A stretch of DNA of 36,806 nucleotides. It comes from JBMNPT01 sp050943735. Lineage in GTDB: Bacteria > Bacillota > Clostridia > Oscillospirales > RGIG577. The first letter of the stretch is position 1. Each line of letters opens with the position of its first letter. The stretch covers positions 1 through 36,806 of the forward strand of contig JBMNPT010000014.1 in NCBI GenBank assembly GCA_050943735.1. The letters are read 5' to 3'. The notes under the pieces were generated by a model. The model was not told the DNA's origin, searched no databases, and was given only the letters and a program-made list of their open reading frames with translations. Shown here piece after piece: positions 1 to 5,871 of the stretch. A program made the translations under genes and the position numbers.

Positions 1-135
1 TTTTACTGTTGTCTGGTTTGCACTTTTTCAGTGCGCTCAAAGTAATCAACAGAGTCTTTCATTCGTGAATGAATCCTTGAAATATTGTTCAGTTTTCAAT
101 GTTCGCGTCCGCTCCCTCTCAGAAGCAACTTTATT
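1..135 (-). promoter_or_regulatory. Leader of an rRNA operon reading off the left edge
   Basis: Read on the minus strand, this stretch has the look of a Firmicute pre-16S leader. It contains CGAACATTGAAAACT (plus-strand 91-105), resembling the boxA-like ...TTGAAAACT element found in Bacillus and Clostridium rRNA leaders. It also has two clean hairpins: TTCATTC-GT-GAATGAA (58-73) and GCACT-TTTTC-AGTGC (20-34). Two strong promoters lie just upstream. No protein-coding frame with a ribosome site fits. The 16S gene itself is not in the window, so the assignment is inferred from leader motifs and promoter architecture. Confidence 0.72.
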
Positions 136-164
136 AGTATATCGCATTCGCCAGAGTTTGTCAA
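136..164 (-). promoter_or_regulatory. Proximal rRNA-type promoter
   Basis: On the minus strand, TTGACA (164-159) and TATACT (141-136) are separated by exactly 17 bp. Transcription would start near 129 and run off the left edge. The near-consensus hexamers suit a stable-RNA promoter. Confidence 0.8.
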
Positions 165-203
165 GCACTTTTTTCATTCAATTAAGAAGATTTTTCTCCA
201 TCA

Positions 204-237
204 TTGGAACAGCTTTCCAACTTCTGTCGCTTGCGAC
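204..237. repeat. Two short inverted repeats between tandem promoters
   Basis: TTGGAA-CAGCT-TTCCAA (204-220) and GTCGC-TT-GCGAC (226-237) are perfect hairpins. They lie in the transcript of the distal promoter, before the proximal one. They could be pausing or processing structures. Function is not known from sequence. Confidence 0.6.
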
Positions 238-243
238 TTGTTT

Positions 244-272
244 ATACTACCACGTAGTTCCCTTATTGTCAA
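244..272 (-). promoter_or_regulatory. Distal rRNA-type promoter
   Basis: On the minus strand, TTGACA (272-267) and TAGTAT (249-244) are spaced 17 bp, with a TG-N extension just before the -10. It is a second strong promoter 108 bp behind the proximal one. Tandem promoters are typical of rrn operons. Confidence 0.72.
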
Positions 273-316
273 CGGGTTTTTGCAAAATTTTTTAAAAAAC
301 CTTATTCCCCGTCTGG

Positions 317-345
317 TTGCGCTTTTTCCCGGCATTTGCTATAAT
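317..345 (+). promoter_or_regulatory. metA promoter
   Basis: TTGCGC (317-322), a 17-bp spacer and a perfect TATAAT (340-345). The expected start near 352 leaves a leader of only about 35 nt before the metA start. There is therefore no room for a SAM riboswitch or T-box between this promoter and the gene. Confidence 0.75.
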
Positions 346-386
346 AATTTTTATGGTCAATTCCCTTATTATAAGGAGCGAGAACA

Positions 387-1337
387 ATGCCCATTAAAAT
401 ACCTAACTCATTACCGGCCACCTCCATTCTGGATCACGAAAACATCTTTGTGATGACAGAGTACCGGGCCATCAATCAGGCCATCCGGCCGCTGCGCATC
501 ATCATTCTGAATCTGATGCCCACCAAGGTGACCACCGAAACCCAGCTTTTACGACTGCTGTCCAACTCTCCCCTGCAGGTGGAGATTGATTTGATTCAAA
601 CCAGTACCCATGTTGCCAAAAACACCCCTCAGGATCATCTGCTCACCTTCTATAAAACCTTTGATGAAATCCGCAACAAAAAATATGACGGCATGATCAT
701 CACCGGTGCACCAGTGGAGCTGATGGACTATGAGGAAGTAGACTATTGGCCCGAACTGTGCGAGATCATGGAATGGAGCAAAAAGAACGTGTACTCCACC
801 TTCCACATCTGCTGGGGCGCCCAGGCTGGATTGTATTACCATTACGGCATCCCCAAATACCAGCTTGCCCACAAAATGTTCGGTGTATACCTGCATCAGG
901 CAAATAAAAGTAAATGGCGTATCACCCGCGGATTTGACAATCTGTTTTACGCGCCTCATTCCCGCCATACTGAAGTGCGGGCGGAAGACATTGAGAAAAT
1001 TCCCTCTCTGCGTATTCTGGCCCAGTCCGCGGAAGCAGGGGTGTACCTGGTGTGTAAGGAAAACGGCCGTCAAATTTTTGTAATGGGTCATTCCGAATAT
1101 GATCGGGACACACTGGCCCAGGAATACTTCCGGGATGTAGGCAAGGGGCTGGACATCAACATTCCCTGCAATTACTTCCCCAACGACGACCCTTCGCTGC
1201 CGCCCACCATTACTTGGCGCAGCCACGCTTATTTGCTCTTTTCCAATTGGCTCAACTATTATGTGTATCAGACCACTCCGTACAATTTGGAAGAACTGGA
1301 TGATGTGCACTACCAGACGGAAAACTTCACAGTGTAA
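387..1337 (+). CDS. metA: Homoserine O-acyltransferase (MetA; probably acetyl-CoA specific)
   Basis: Cytoplasmic enzyme that activates homoserine for methionine synthesis by acylating its hydroxyl group. The 316-residue protein is full length for the MetA (class-I glutamine amidotransferase-like) family. The catalytic triad is visible: Cys142 in HICWGAQAG, and His235 and Glu237 in VMGHSEYDR. Residue 111 is Glu (GAPVELMDY). In this family Glu111 has been linked to acetyl-CoA use and Gly111 (as in E. coli) to succinyl-CoA, so the product is inferred to be O-acetylhomoserine. AAGGAG at 373-378 lies 8 nt before the ATG. The gene stands alone, with its own promoter and a strong terminator, divergent from the inferred rRNA operon. 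No other methionine gene is in the window. Confidence 0.95.
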   Translation: MPIKIPNSLPATSILDHENIFVMTEYRAINQAIRPLRIIILNLMPTKVTTETQLLRLLSNSPLQVEIDLIQTSTHVAKNTPQDHLLTFYKTFDEIRNKKYDGMIITGAPVELMDYEEVDYWPELCEIMEWSKKNVYSTFHICWGAQAGLYYHYGIPKYQLAHKMFGVYLHQANKSKWRITRGFDNLFYAPHSRHTEVRAEDIEKIPSLRILAQSAEAGVYLVCKENGRQIFVMGHSEYDRDTLAQEYFRDVGKGLDINIPCNYFPNDDPSLPPTITWRSHAYLLFSNWLNYYVYQTTPYNLEELDDVHYQTENFTV

Positions 1338-1342
1338 ACCCA

Positions 1343-1366
1343 GCCGCCCGCGAGGGCGGCTTTTTT
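1343..1366 (+). terminator. metA terminator
   Basis: Perfect 7-bp stem GCCGCCC/GGGCGGC closed by a GCGA tetraloop (1350-1353) and followed by six T. It lies 5 nt after the metA stop. Confidence 0.95.
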
Positions 1367-1374
1367 CGTTCAAT

Positions 1375-1406
1375 ATGTCAACCATACATTTTTATTTTGT
1401 TGACAT
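1375..1406 (+). promoter_or_regulatory. BirA-type biotin operator
   Basis: Inverted repeat ATGTCAAC (1375-1382) ... GTTGACAT (1399-1406). Taken as 9-mers, the half-sites are 14 bp apart, which matches the general Firmicute BirA box pattern (WTGTNAACC-N14-15-GGTTNACAW). The right half-site contains the -35 element of the bioY promoter, so a bound repressor would block polymerase. birA itself is not in the window. Confidence 0.8.
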
Positions 1407-1428
1407 TCATTGGATTTTTCGGTATTCT
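1400..1428 (+). promoter_or_regulatory. bioY promoter
   Basis: TTGACA (1400-1405), a 17-bp spacer and TATTCT (1423-1428). The -35 is embedded in the right arm of the BirA-type operator. Confidence 0.8.
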
Positions 1429-1456
1429 TTCTCCAGAATAAAAAGGAGTGAATACT

Positions 1457-2038
1457 ATGGCAACAACCAACACCCGTACCAAAATGATGATCCTCACCGC
1501 ACTGTTTTCCTCGCTCACCGCGCTGGGCGCCTTCTGGAAAATCCCCATTCCTCCCGTTCCGGTGACACTGCAAATCTTTTTTGTAGTGATGGCCGGACTG
1601 GTGCTAGGCTCTCACTGGGGACTGGTCAGCCAGCTGGTCTATCTGGCAGTGGGACTGTGTGGCATTCCCATTTTTACCGCCGGCGGCGGTCCCGCTTACA
1701 TCTTCCAGCCCACCTTCGGCTATCTCATCGGATTTGCAGTTGCAGCCTGGCTGGCCGGCTGGATTGTGGAACGAACCGGAGAATTTTCCTTCCGAGTCTG
1801 TTTTGCAGCCAGTATGGCGGGGCTTTTGGCTTCCCTGGTGATCGGTACTCTCTACATGTATCTGCTGCTCAATCTGTACCTGCATACCCCGCAAACCATC
1901 TGGACAGCTCTACTCAGTGGATTCATTCCTTTCATCATTGGGGATACTGTACTGATGGCAGTGGTGAGCGTGCTTTCCCTGCAAGTGCTCACCCGTCTGC
2001 ACAAAGCTGGACTTTATCATCCACCGGTTGTAAAATGA
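1457..2038 (+). CDS. bioY: Biotin transporter substrate-binding subunit BioY
   Basis: S-component of an ECF biotin importer, an integral membrane protein of 193 residues, which is normal for BioY. It shows about six hydrophobic segments. It also shows the family's characteristic N-terminal region with PIPPVPVTLQ (about residues 29-38) and the FTAGGGPAYIFQPTFGYLIGF-type loop that lines the biotin site. The ATG at 1457 is chosen because AAGGAG (1443-1448) sits 8 nt upstream. A GTG at 1448 is in frame but overlaps that ribosome site. The gene is monocistronic. No EcfA/EcfT genes lie nearby, so it probably uses a shared energizing module or works alone, as some BioY proteins do. Regulation by biotin-loaded BirA is inferred from the operator upstream. 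Confidence 0.95.
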   Translation: MATTNTRTKMMILTALFSSLTALGAFWKIPIPPVPVTLQIFFVVMAGLVLGSHWGLVSQLVYLAVGLCGIPIFTAGGGPAYIFQPTFGYLIGFAVAAWLAGWIVERTGEFSFRVCFAASMAGLLASLVIGTLYMYLLLNLYLHTPQTIWTALLSGFIPFIIGDTVLMAVVSVLSLQVLTRLHKAGLYHPPVVK

Positions 2039-2094
2039 GTGAATCTTTTTTATCCTATTTGAATTATTAGATTAAATATTATTAAGCACTATTA

Positions 2095-2123
2095 TTGACA
2101 TATATAATTATTTATGATACTAT
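2095..2123 (+). promoter_or_regulatory. Promoter of the DUF2089 gene
   Basis: TTGACA (2095-2100), 17-bp spacer and TACTAT (2118-2123), in an AT-rich stretch. The start would fall near 2130, almost on the ribosome site AGGTG (2133-2137), giving a very short leader. Confidence 0.7.
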
Positions 2124-2143
2124 ACACTCAAGAGGTGATCACA

Positions 2144-2917
2144 ATGAGTGTACTGGATCAAGGCCGTTGTCCCGTCTGCGGAGAATGGCTGCAAGTAAAA
2201 AAGCTGTCCTGTCCCGCATGCCAGGCAGAATTCCCCATCAATAAGCCCCTATCCCCTTTTGACCGGCTCTCCCCAGAGGAAAGCGAGTTTCTCAAAACTT
2301 TTCTATCCTGTCATGGCAATCTGAAAGAAGTACAAAACCAATGGAATATCTCCTATCCCACAGCCAAAAAAAAGCTGGACGAATTGTTGATTGCACTGGA
2401 GCTGGCACAGCCAGAGGAGGTACCGGATATGAAGCTGAACTTTTTACGCAAAACCAATGAGCAGAGTGTTAAGGCATCGGACATCATCCGCAACAAACTC
2501 TATGAAAACGGCGGACAGGTGACCATCTATTCCGCACGGGGCAATGCCTATACCTTCGTGGCTCATACCGATGGAAAAACCTTCCGTTCCAATGGTCTGC
2601 CTCATCCCTCCACTCCTCCCGCTTATTACTCTTTTGAAGTTTTTGACGTGATTGTAGATCTGCTGTTGTCTCAAGGTGGTCGGGCCAGAAAGGGAAACGG
2701 CCGAAACTACAAATTAGGTTATGGGGACTGTACCGAAGATACTATAGTGGGCGCCATTGCCGTCCATTGTGCACACAAACACAAAGGTGATTCCGTATTT
2801 GATCCCGTCTTTGTTTTAGCCGCCGTACTGGAATGGGCCAACATCGCACACAACGGCCGGGGCTATCTGGAGCTGACTGCCGACTATCTGGCAAAGTGCA
2901 GTGGGTATCATGATTAA
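2144..2917 (+). CDS. DUF2089-type zinc-ribbon/HTH protein with extra C-terminal domain
   Basis: The first ~110 of 257 residues match the DUF2089 pattern. There is a four-cysteine zinc ribbon (Cys9, Cys12, Cys23, Cys26), then a helix-turn-helix-like segment (LSPEESEFLKTFLSCHGNLK and on through SYPTAKKKLDELL). Such proteins are thought to bind DNA. Typical members end soon after the HTH, whereas this one continues for about 145 residues. The extension holds a hydrophilic segment starting SVKASDIIRNKLYENGG and a C-terminal block rich in Gly, Tyr and His (GRARKGNGRNYKLGYGDCTEDT). I do not recognise that part. The start at 2144 follows AGGTG at 2133-2137. The gene overlaps a tiny downstream membrane ORF by 8 nt. 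Role probably regulatory; target unknown. Confidence 0.75.
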   Translation: MSVLDQGRCPVCGEWLQVKKLSCPACQAEFPINKPLSPFDRLSPEESEFLKTFLSCHGNLKEVQNQWNISYPTAKKKLDELLIALELAQPEEVPDMKLNFLRKTNEQSVKASDIIRNKLYENGGQVTIYSARGNAYTFVAHTDGKTFRSNGLPHPSTPPAYYSFEVFDVIVDLLLSQGGRARKGNGRNYKLGYGDCTEDTIVGAIAVHCAHKHKGDSVFDPVFVLAAVLEWANIAHNGRGYLELTADYLAKCSGYHD

Positions 2918-3014
2918 ATTTCTACTTTCGGTTCTTGGTGCTGTTTTATGGATATCCTTGGGAGTGATCTTTGGTTTTGTCCGTACTTTGTTTTTTACAC
3001 ACAACCACTATTAA
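2910..3014 (+). CDS. 34-residue putative single-pass membrane protein
   Basis: A short frame begins with ATG inside the last codons of the DUF2089 gene (8-nt overlap at 2910-2917) and encodes MIKFLLSVLGAVLWISLGVI followed by FGFVRTLF and a polar tail ending HNHY. Residues 3-28 form one continuous hydrophobic helix. The stop at 3012-3014 lies 8 nt before a strong terminator. There is no good ribosome site of its own, so translation would depend on coupling to the upstream gene. It is supported by position, overlap and composition only. It could be a chance frame, but the fit between stop codon and terminator argues for a real small gene. Confidence 0.42.
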   Translation: MIKFLLSVLGAVLWISLGVIFGFVRTLFFTHNHY

Positions 3015-3022
3015 AAGTAATA

Positions 3023-3055
3023 GGGCGTGTCTGTTTCCACAGACACGCCCTTTTT
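3023..3055 (+). terminator. Strong terminator between convergent genes
   Basis: Perfect 11-bp stem GGGCGTGTCTG/CAGACACGCCC (3023-3033 and 3040-3050) with a 6-nt loop and five T on the plus strand. On the minus strand the stem follows the azlD stop by 4 nt but the T-run is interrupted, so it is a weaker terminator there. Confidence 0.93.
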
Positions 3056-3387
3056 CATACAAAAATCACCTGCACACAGACCATGTACACCGCTGTCCCT
3101 GCCAGAATACTCAGCAGGTTGTTCCGTTTCCACACATGAAGCCCCACCACCGTCACAGCAGCAATCAGTTCTGGCAGCCCATGACTTCCGCCAAACAACT
3201 CCACATTGCGAAAACTATATACAATGAGCATGGCCATCACCGCTGGCGGAAGCACCCGTCCCAGATACTGCACCCATCCCGGCACCTCTCCTTGCCGAAA
3301 ACAGAAAAAGGGAAGAGCACGGGTAAGCAGTGTGACGGCAGCCATCACTCCGATGATCGCCAACGATTCCCACAGTCCCACTCTCAT
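3055..3387 (-). CDS. azlD: Branched-chain amino acid export subunit AzlD
   Basis: Small partner of AzlC in a two-component exporter for branched-chain amino acids and their analogues. It has 110 residues, normal for the family, with four hydrophobic segments and the characteristic TRALPFF motif near residue 22-28 and LPPAVMAMLIVYS near 46-58. Its ATG overlaps the azlC stop by 4 nt (ATGA), so the pair is translationally coupled. It ends directly against the convergent terminator stem. Substrate is inferred from the family; analogous pairs can export azaleucine, valine or methionine. Confidence 0.93.
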   Translation of the reverse strand: MRVGLWESLAIIGVMAAVTLLTRALPFFCFRQGEVPGWVQYLGRVLPPAVMAMLIVYSFRNVELFGGSHGLPELIAAVTVVGLHVWKRNNLLSILAGTAVYMVCVQVIFV

Positions 3388-4082
3388 TCCGTTTCCTCCT
3401 CCAGAGCCGCTTCCATAGGCCGGCGAATGGCCAAAAGCGCCGCCGTCATGGCCAACATGGCCGGTAAAATCATCTGATCAGGGCCAAATAGCCACAATGC
3501 CGCCAACGACATCCCTCCACCCAACAGACAGGGCAGATGTCGACGGGTCTGCATCCACTGTTCGGTGGCGATCACCAGAAACAGCGCGGTCATGGCAAAG
3601 TCAATCCCGGTGGTGTCAAAGGAAAGAACGGCTCCCACCAGAGCACCCAGCACGCTGCCTGCAATCCAGTAGAGTTGATCCAGCCCGGCAATGCACAGAC
3701 AAAATTTTGCAGGGTCCACCCCCTGAGGCGTCCGCACGCCGCAAAGCAGCGAATAGGTCTCATCGGTGAGCGAAAAAATCAGATAGGGCTTGGCTCGTCC
3801 CATCCCCCGAAATCGCTCCACAAAACTCAGTCCGTAAAACAGATGACGCACATTGACCAGCAAGGTGAGCAATGCCACAGTGGCCAGGGTAAAACTTCCG
3901 TCAAATAAAGTCACCGCCAAAAATTGCATCGATCCGGCATAAACTGTGAGGCTCATCAGCAGCGCCCAGGGCCAGCCGTAGCCGGCCTGTTGATACAACA
4001 CGCCAAAAGCAATGCCTACAAACAAATATCCCAACATCACCGGTATAGTCAGCGGGAAGGCCGCCCGCAACGCCTGTTTCAT
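3384..4082 (-). CDS. azlC: Branched-chain amino acid export permease AzlC
   Basis: Membrane permease that with AzlD exports branched-chain amino acids. The 232-residue form starting MKQALRAAFPLTIPVMLGYL is chosen because a purine-rich site (AGAGGGG) lies about 8 nt upstream. A longer in-frame extension of 35 residues would start upstream of the promoter's -10 and is rejected. Family signatures seen are GYLFVGIAFGVL near the start, SLTVYAGSMQFLAV (about 45-58) and NVRHLFYGLSF (about 77-87). It is first gene of a two-gene operon with azlD. No Lrp-type regulator is adjacent, so control is unknown. Confidence 0.94.
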   Translation of the reverse strand: MKQALRAAFPLTIPVMLGYLFVGIAFGVLYQQAGYGWPWALLMSLTVYAGSMQFLAVTLFDGSFTLATVALLTLLVNVRHLFYGLSFVERFRGMGRAKPYLIFSLTDETYSLLCGVRTPQGVDPAKFCLCIAGLDQLYWIAGSVLGALVGAVLSFDTTGIDFAMTALFLVIATEQWMQTRRHLPCLLGGGMSLAALWLFGPDQMILPAMLAMTAALLAIRRPMEAALEEETE

Positions 4083-4118
4083 GGATTTTCCCCTCTTTTC
4101 TCTGCACATCTGTATTGT

Positions 4119-4148
4119 ATTGTAGCACAGCGCTCCGCATTTTTGCAA
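4119..4148 (-). promoter_or_regulatory. azlCD promoter
   Basis: On the minus strand, TTGCAA (4148-4143), 18-bp spacer and TACAAT (4124-4119). It lies about 37 nt before the chosen azlC start. Confidence 0.68.
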
Positions 4149-4203
4149 CAAAAGCGGAGGGCTGGTTTTTTCTGTCCCATCCTGCAATTCTTATGGGATT
4201 GAC

Positions 4204-4232
4204 TTGACTTCATCACCGGAAAGTTTTACAAT
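4204..4232 (+). promoter_or_regulatory. malQ promoter
   Basis: TTGACT (4204-4209), 17-bp spacer and TACAAT (4227-4232). Predicted start near 4239 gives a leader of about 75 nt. Confidence 0.75.
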
Positions 4233-4249
4233 AATATCAACAAATCCCA

Positions 4250-4283
4250 GTGCGAATTTGTCACATTTTGGTGTACTTCGCAC
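4250..4283 (+). repeat. Hairpin in the malQ leader
   Basis: GTGCGAA (4250-4256) and TTCGCAC (4277-4283) are perfectly complementary across 20 nt, with a possible inner CAC/GTG pairing. It lies in the transcribed leader, 17 nt before GGAG. No U-run follows, so it is not a terminator. It could be an operator arm pair or an mRNA structure. Confidence 0.5.
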
Positions 4284-4312
4284 AACATTTTGTAAGTTTG
4301 GAGTTGATTCTC

Positions 4313-5794
4313 TTGCATAGAAGCAGCGGGGTGCTGATGCACCTCACCAGCCTTCCCTCCCCCTGCGGCATTGGCACCATGGGAAAGGAAGCCTATCGTT
4401 TTGCCGATTTCCTCCACCAGGCGGGCCAACGCTATTGGCAGATTCTTCCGCTGGGGCCCACTGGATTTGGAGATTCTCCTTATCAGTCCTTCTCTTCCTT
4501 TGCGGGCAATCCCTATCTCATCGATCTGGATCTGCTGGCAGAAGAAGGGCTGTTGCTCCCAGAAGAATACCGTTCTCTGGACTGGGGGGACGACCCCTCC
4601 CTGGTGGATTTTGAAAAAATCTACCACAATCGTTTTCAGGTGCTCCGTCTAGCCTATGAGCGGGGCTACCTCTCTCACCAGGATGCATTGGGACAGTTCA
4701 TCAAGGAGCACAGTGTGTGGCTGTTTGACTATGCCCTGTTTATGGCGCTCAAGGAACACTTTCAGGGTGCCTGCTGGCAGGACTGGCCATTGGAAATTCG
4801 TCTGCGCAAGCCCTCAGCCATGCGGCGGTACCATGATGAGTTGCGTGATCAGGTCAATTTTTACATGTTTCTCCAGTATCTGTTTTACCGCCAGTGGACG
4901 GAACTCCGCCGGTATGTAAACGAACTGGGAATTTCCATCATTGGGGACATCCCTCTTTATGTGGCACTGGACAGTGCAGATGCCTGGGCCAATCCCAAGG
5001 TATTCTGGCTGGATGAGGATGGCCGTCCGGTATGCGTGGCAGGCTGTCCGCCCGATTATTTCTCCCCCACCGGACAGCTGTGGGGCAATCCCCTGTACGA
5101 CTGGGAGTATCTGCGCCACACCGGATACAAATGGTGGCTGGGACGTCTCAGCGGAGCGCTGCGGTTTTATGATGTGGTGCGCATCGATCACTTCCGGGGA
5201 TTTGAAGCCTATTATTCCATTCCCTATGGCAGTGCCACCGCAGAGCATGGTGAGTGGCGCAAAGGTCCCGACTTCTCCTTCTTCCGGGCGGTGAAACGCC
5301 GTCTGGGCAGCAATCTCTCGGTAATTGCGGAAGATCTGGGCCTCATTACGCCGGAGGTACGGGCCCTGCTGGAAAAGACTGGCTTCCCGGGGATGAAGGT
5401 ATTGGAATTTGCCTTTGACAGCGATGAAAGCAACCCCTATCTGCCCCACAACTACACCCGCAATTGCGTGGCCTATGTGGGGACCCACGACAACGATACC
5501 CTTCGCGGCTGGGCCGCTACCTGTGGCCCATGGATTTTACAAAACGCCACCGACTACCTGAACCTCACAGAAAAAGAGGGGCTGAATTTTGGCATGATCC
5601 GAGGTGTGATGAGCAGTGTAGCCGATCTGGCCATTGTGCAAATGCAGGATTATCTGGATCTGGACACCTCTGCCCGGATGAACGCACCCTCTCAGGTGGG
5701 AGGTAACTGGCAATGGCGGATGCTGCCCGATGCCATCCCTGCGGATCTGGCGCCCCGCATCCGCGCCATGACTCAACGGTATGGCCGGCTGTGA
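4313..5794 (+). CDS. malQ: 4-alpha-glucanotransferase (amylomaltase)
   Basis: GH77 enzyme that transfers alpha-1,4-glucan segments between maltodextrins in the cytoplasm. The start is taken as TTG at 4313, giving HRSSGVLMHLTSLPSPCGIG, the usual N-terminus of the family; GGAG at 4300-4303 is 9 nt upstream. The upstream in-frame ATG (4250) has no ribosome site and adds 21 unrelated residues. The resulting 494 residues are standard. Catalytic residues are present: Asp292 in VVRIDHFRGF, Glu340 in VIAEDLG, Asp393 in YVGTHDND. A phosphohexomutase follows after 77 nt with no convincing terminator between, suggesting joint expression: glucose-1-phosphate released from maltodextrin or glycogen by a phosphorylase elsewhere would feed the second enzyme. 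Confidence 0.96.
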   Translation: MHRSSGVLMHLTSLPSPCGIGTMGKEAYRFADFLHQAGQRYWQILPLGPTGFGDSPYQSFSSFAGNPYLIDLDLLAEEGLLLPEEYRSLDWGDDPSLVDFEKIYHNRFQVLRLAYERGYLSHQDALGQFIKEHSVWLFDYALFMALKEHFQGACWQDWPLEIRLRKPSAMRRYHDELRDQVNFYMFLQYLFYRQWTELRRYVNELGISIIGDIPLYVALDSADAWANPKVFWLDEDGRPVCVAGCPPDYFSPTGQLWGNPLYDWEYLRHTGYKWWLGRLSGALRFYDVVRIDHFRGFEAYYSIPYGSATAEHGEWRKGPDFSFFRAVKRRLGSNLSVIAEDLGLITPEVRALLEKTGFPGMKVLEFAFDSDESNPYLPHNYTRNCVAYVGTHDNDTLRGWAATCGPWILQNATDYLNLTEKEGLNFGMIRGVMSSVADLAIVQMQDYLDLDTSARMNAPSQVGGNWQWRMLPDAIPADLAPRIRAMTQRYGRL

Positions 5795-5808
5795 TTGTGC
5801 TTTTCCAT

Positions 5809-5829
5809 GACCGGGTCTGTCCGGTCTTT
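5809..5829 (+). other. Short hairpin between malQ and the phosphohexomutase gene
   Basis: GACCGG (5809-5814) and CCGGTC (5821-5826) pair across six nt, followed by only three T. It is too weak for a full terminator; partial termination or mRNA processing is possible. Confidence 0.35.
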
Positions 5830-5871
5830 GGATAGAATGTATGAATTGAAGAAAAATGGAGGATGAGACCC

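Noticed and set aside
346..386. SAM riboswitch or T-box before metA
   Set aside because: The promoter at 317-345 leaves only about 35 nt of leader, too short for either element.
1448..1456. Upstream GTG start for bioY
   Set aside because: It overlaps the AAGGAG ribosome site that serves ATG 1457.
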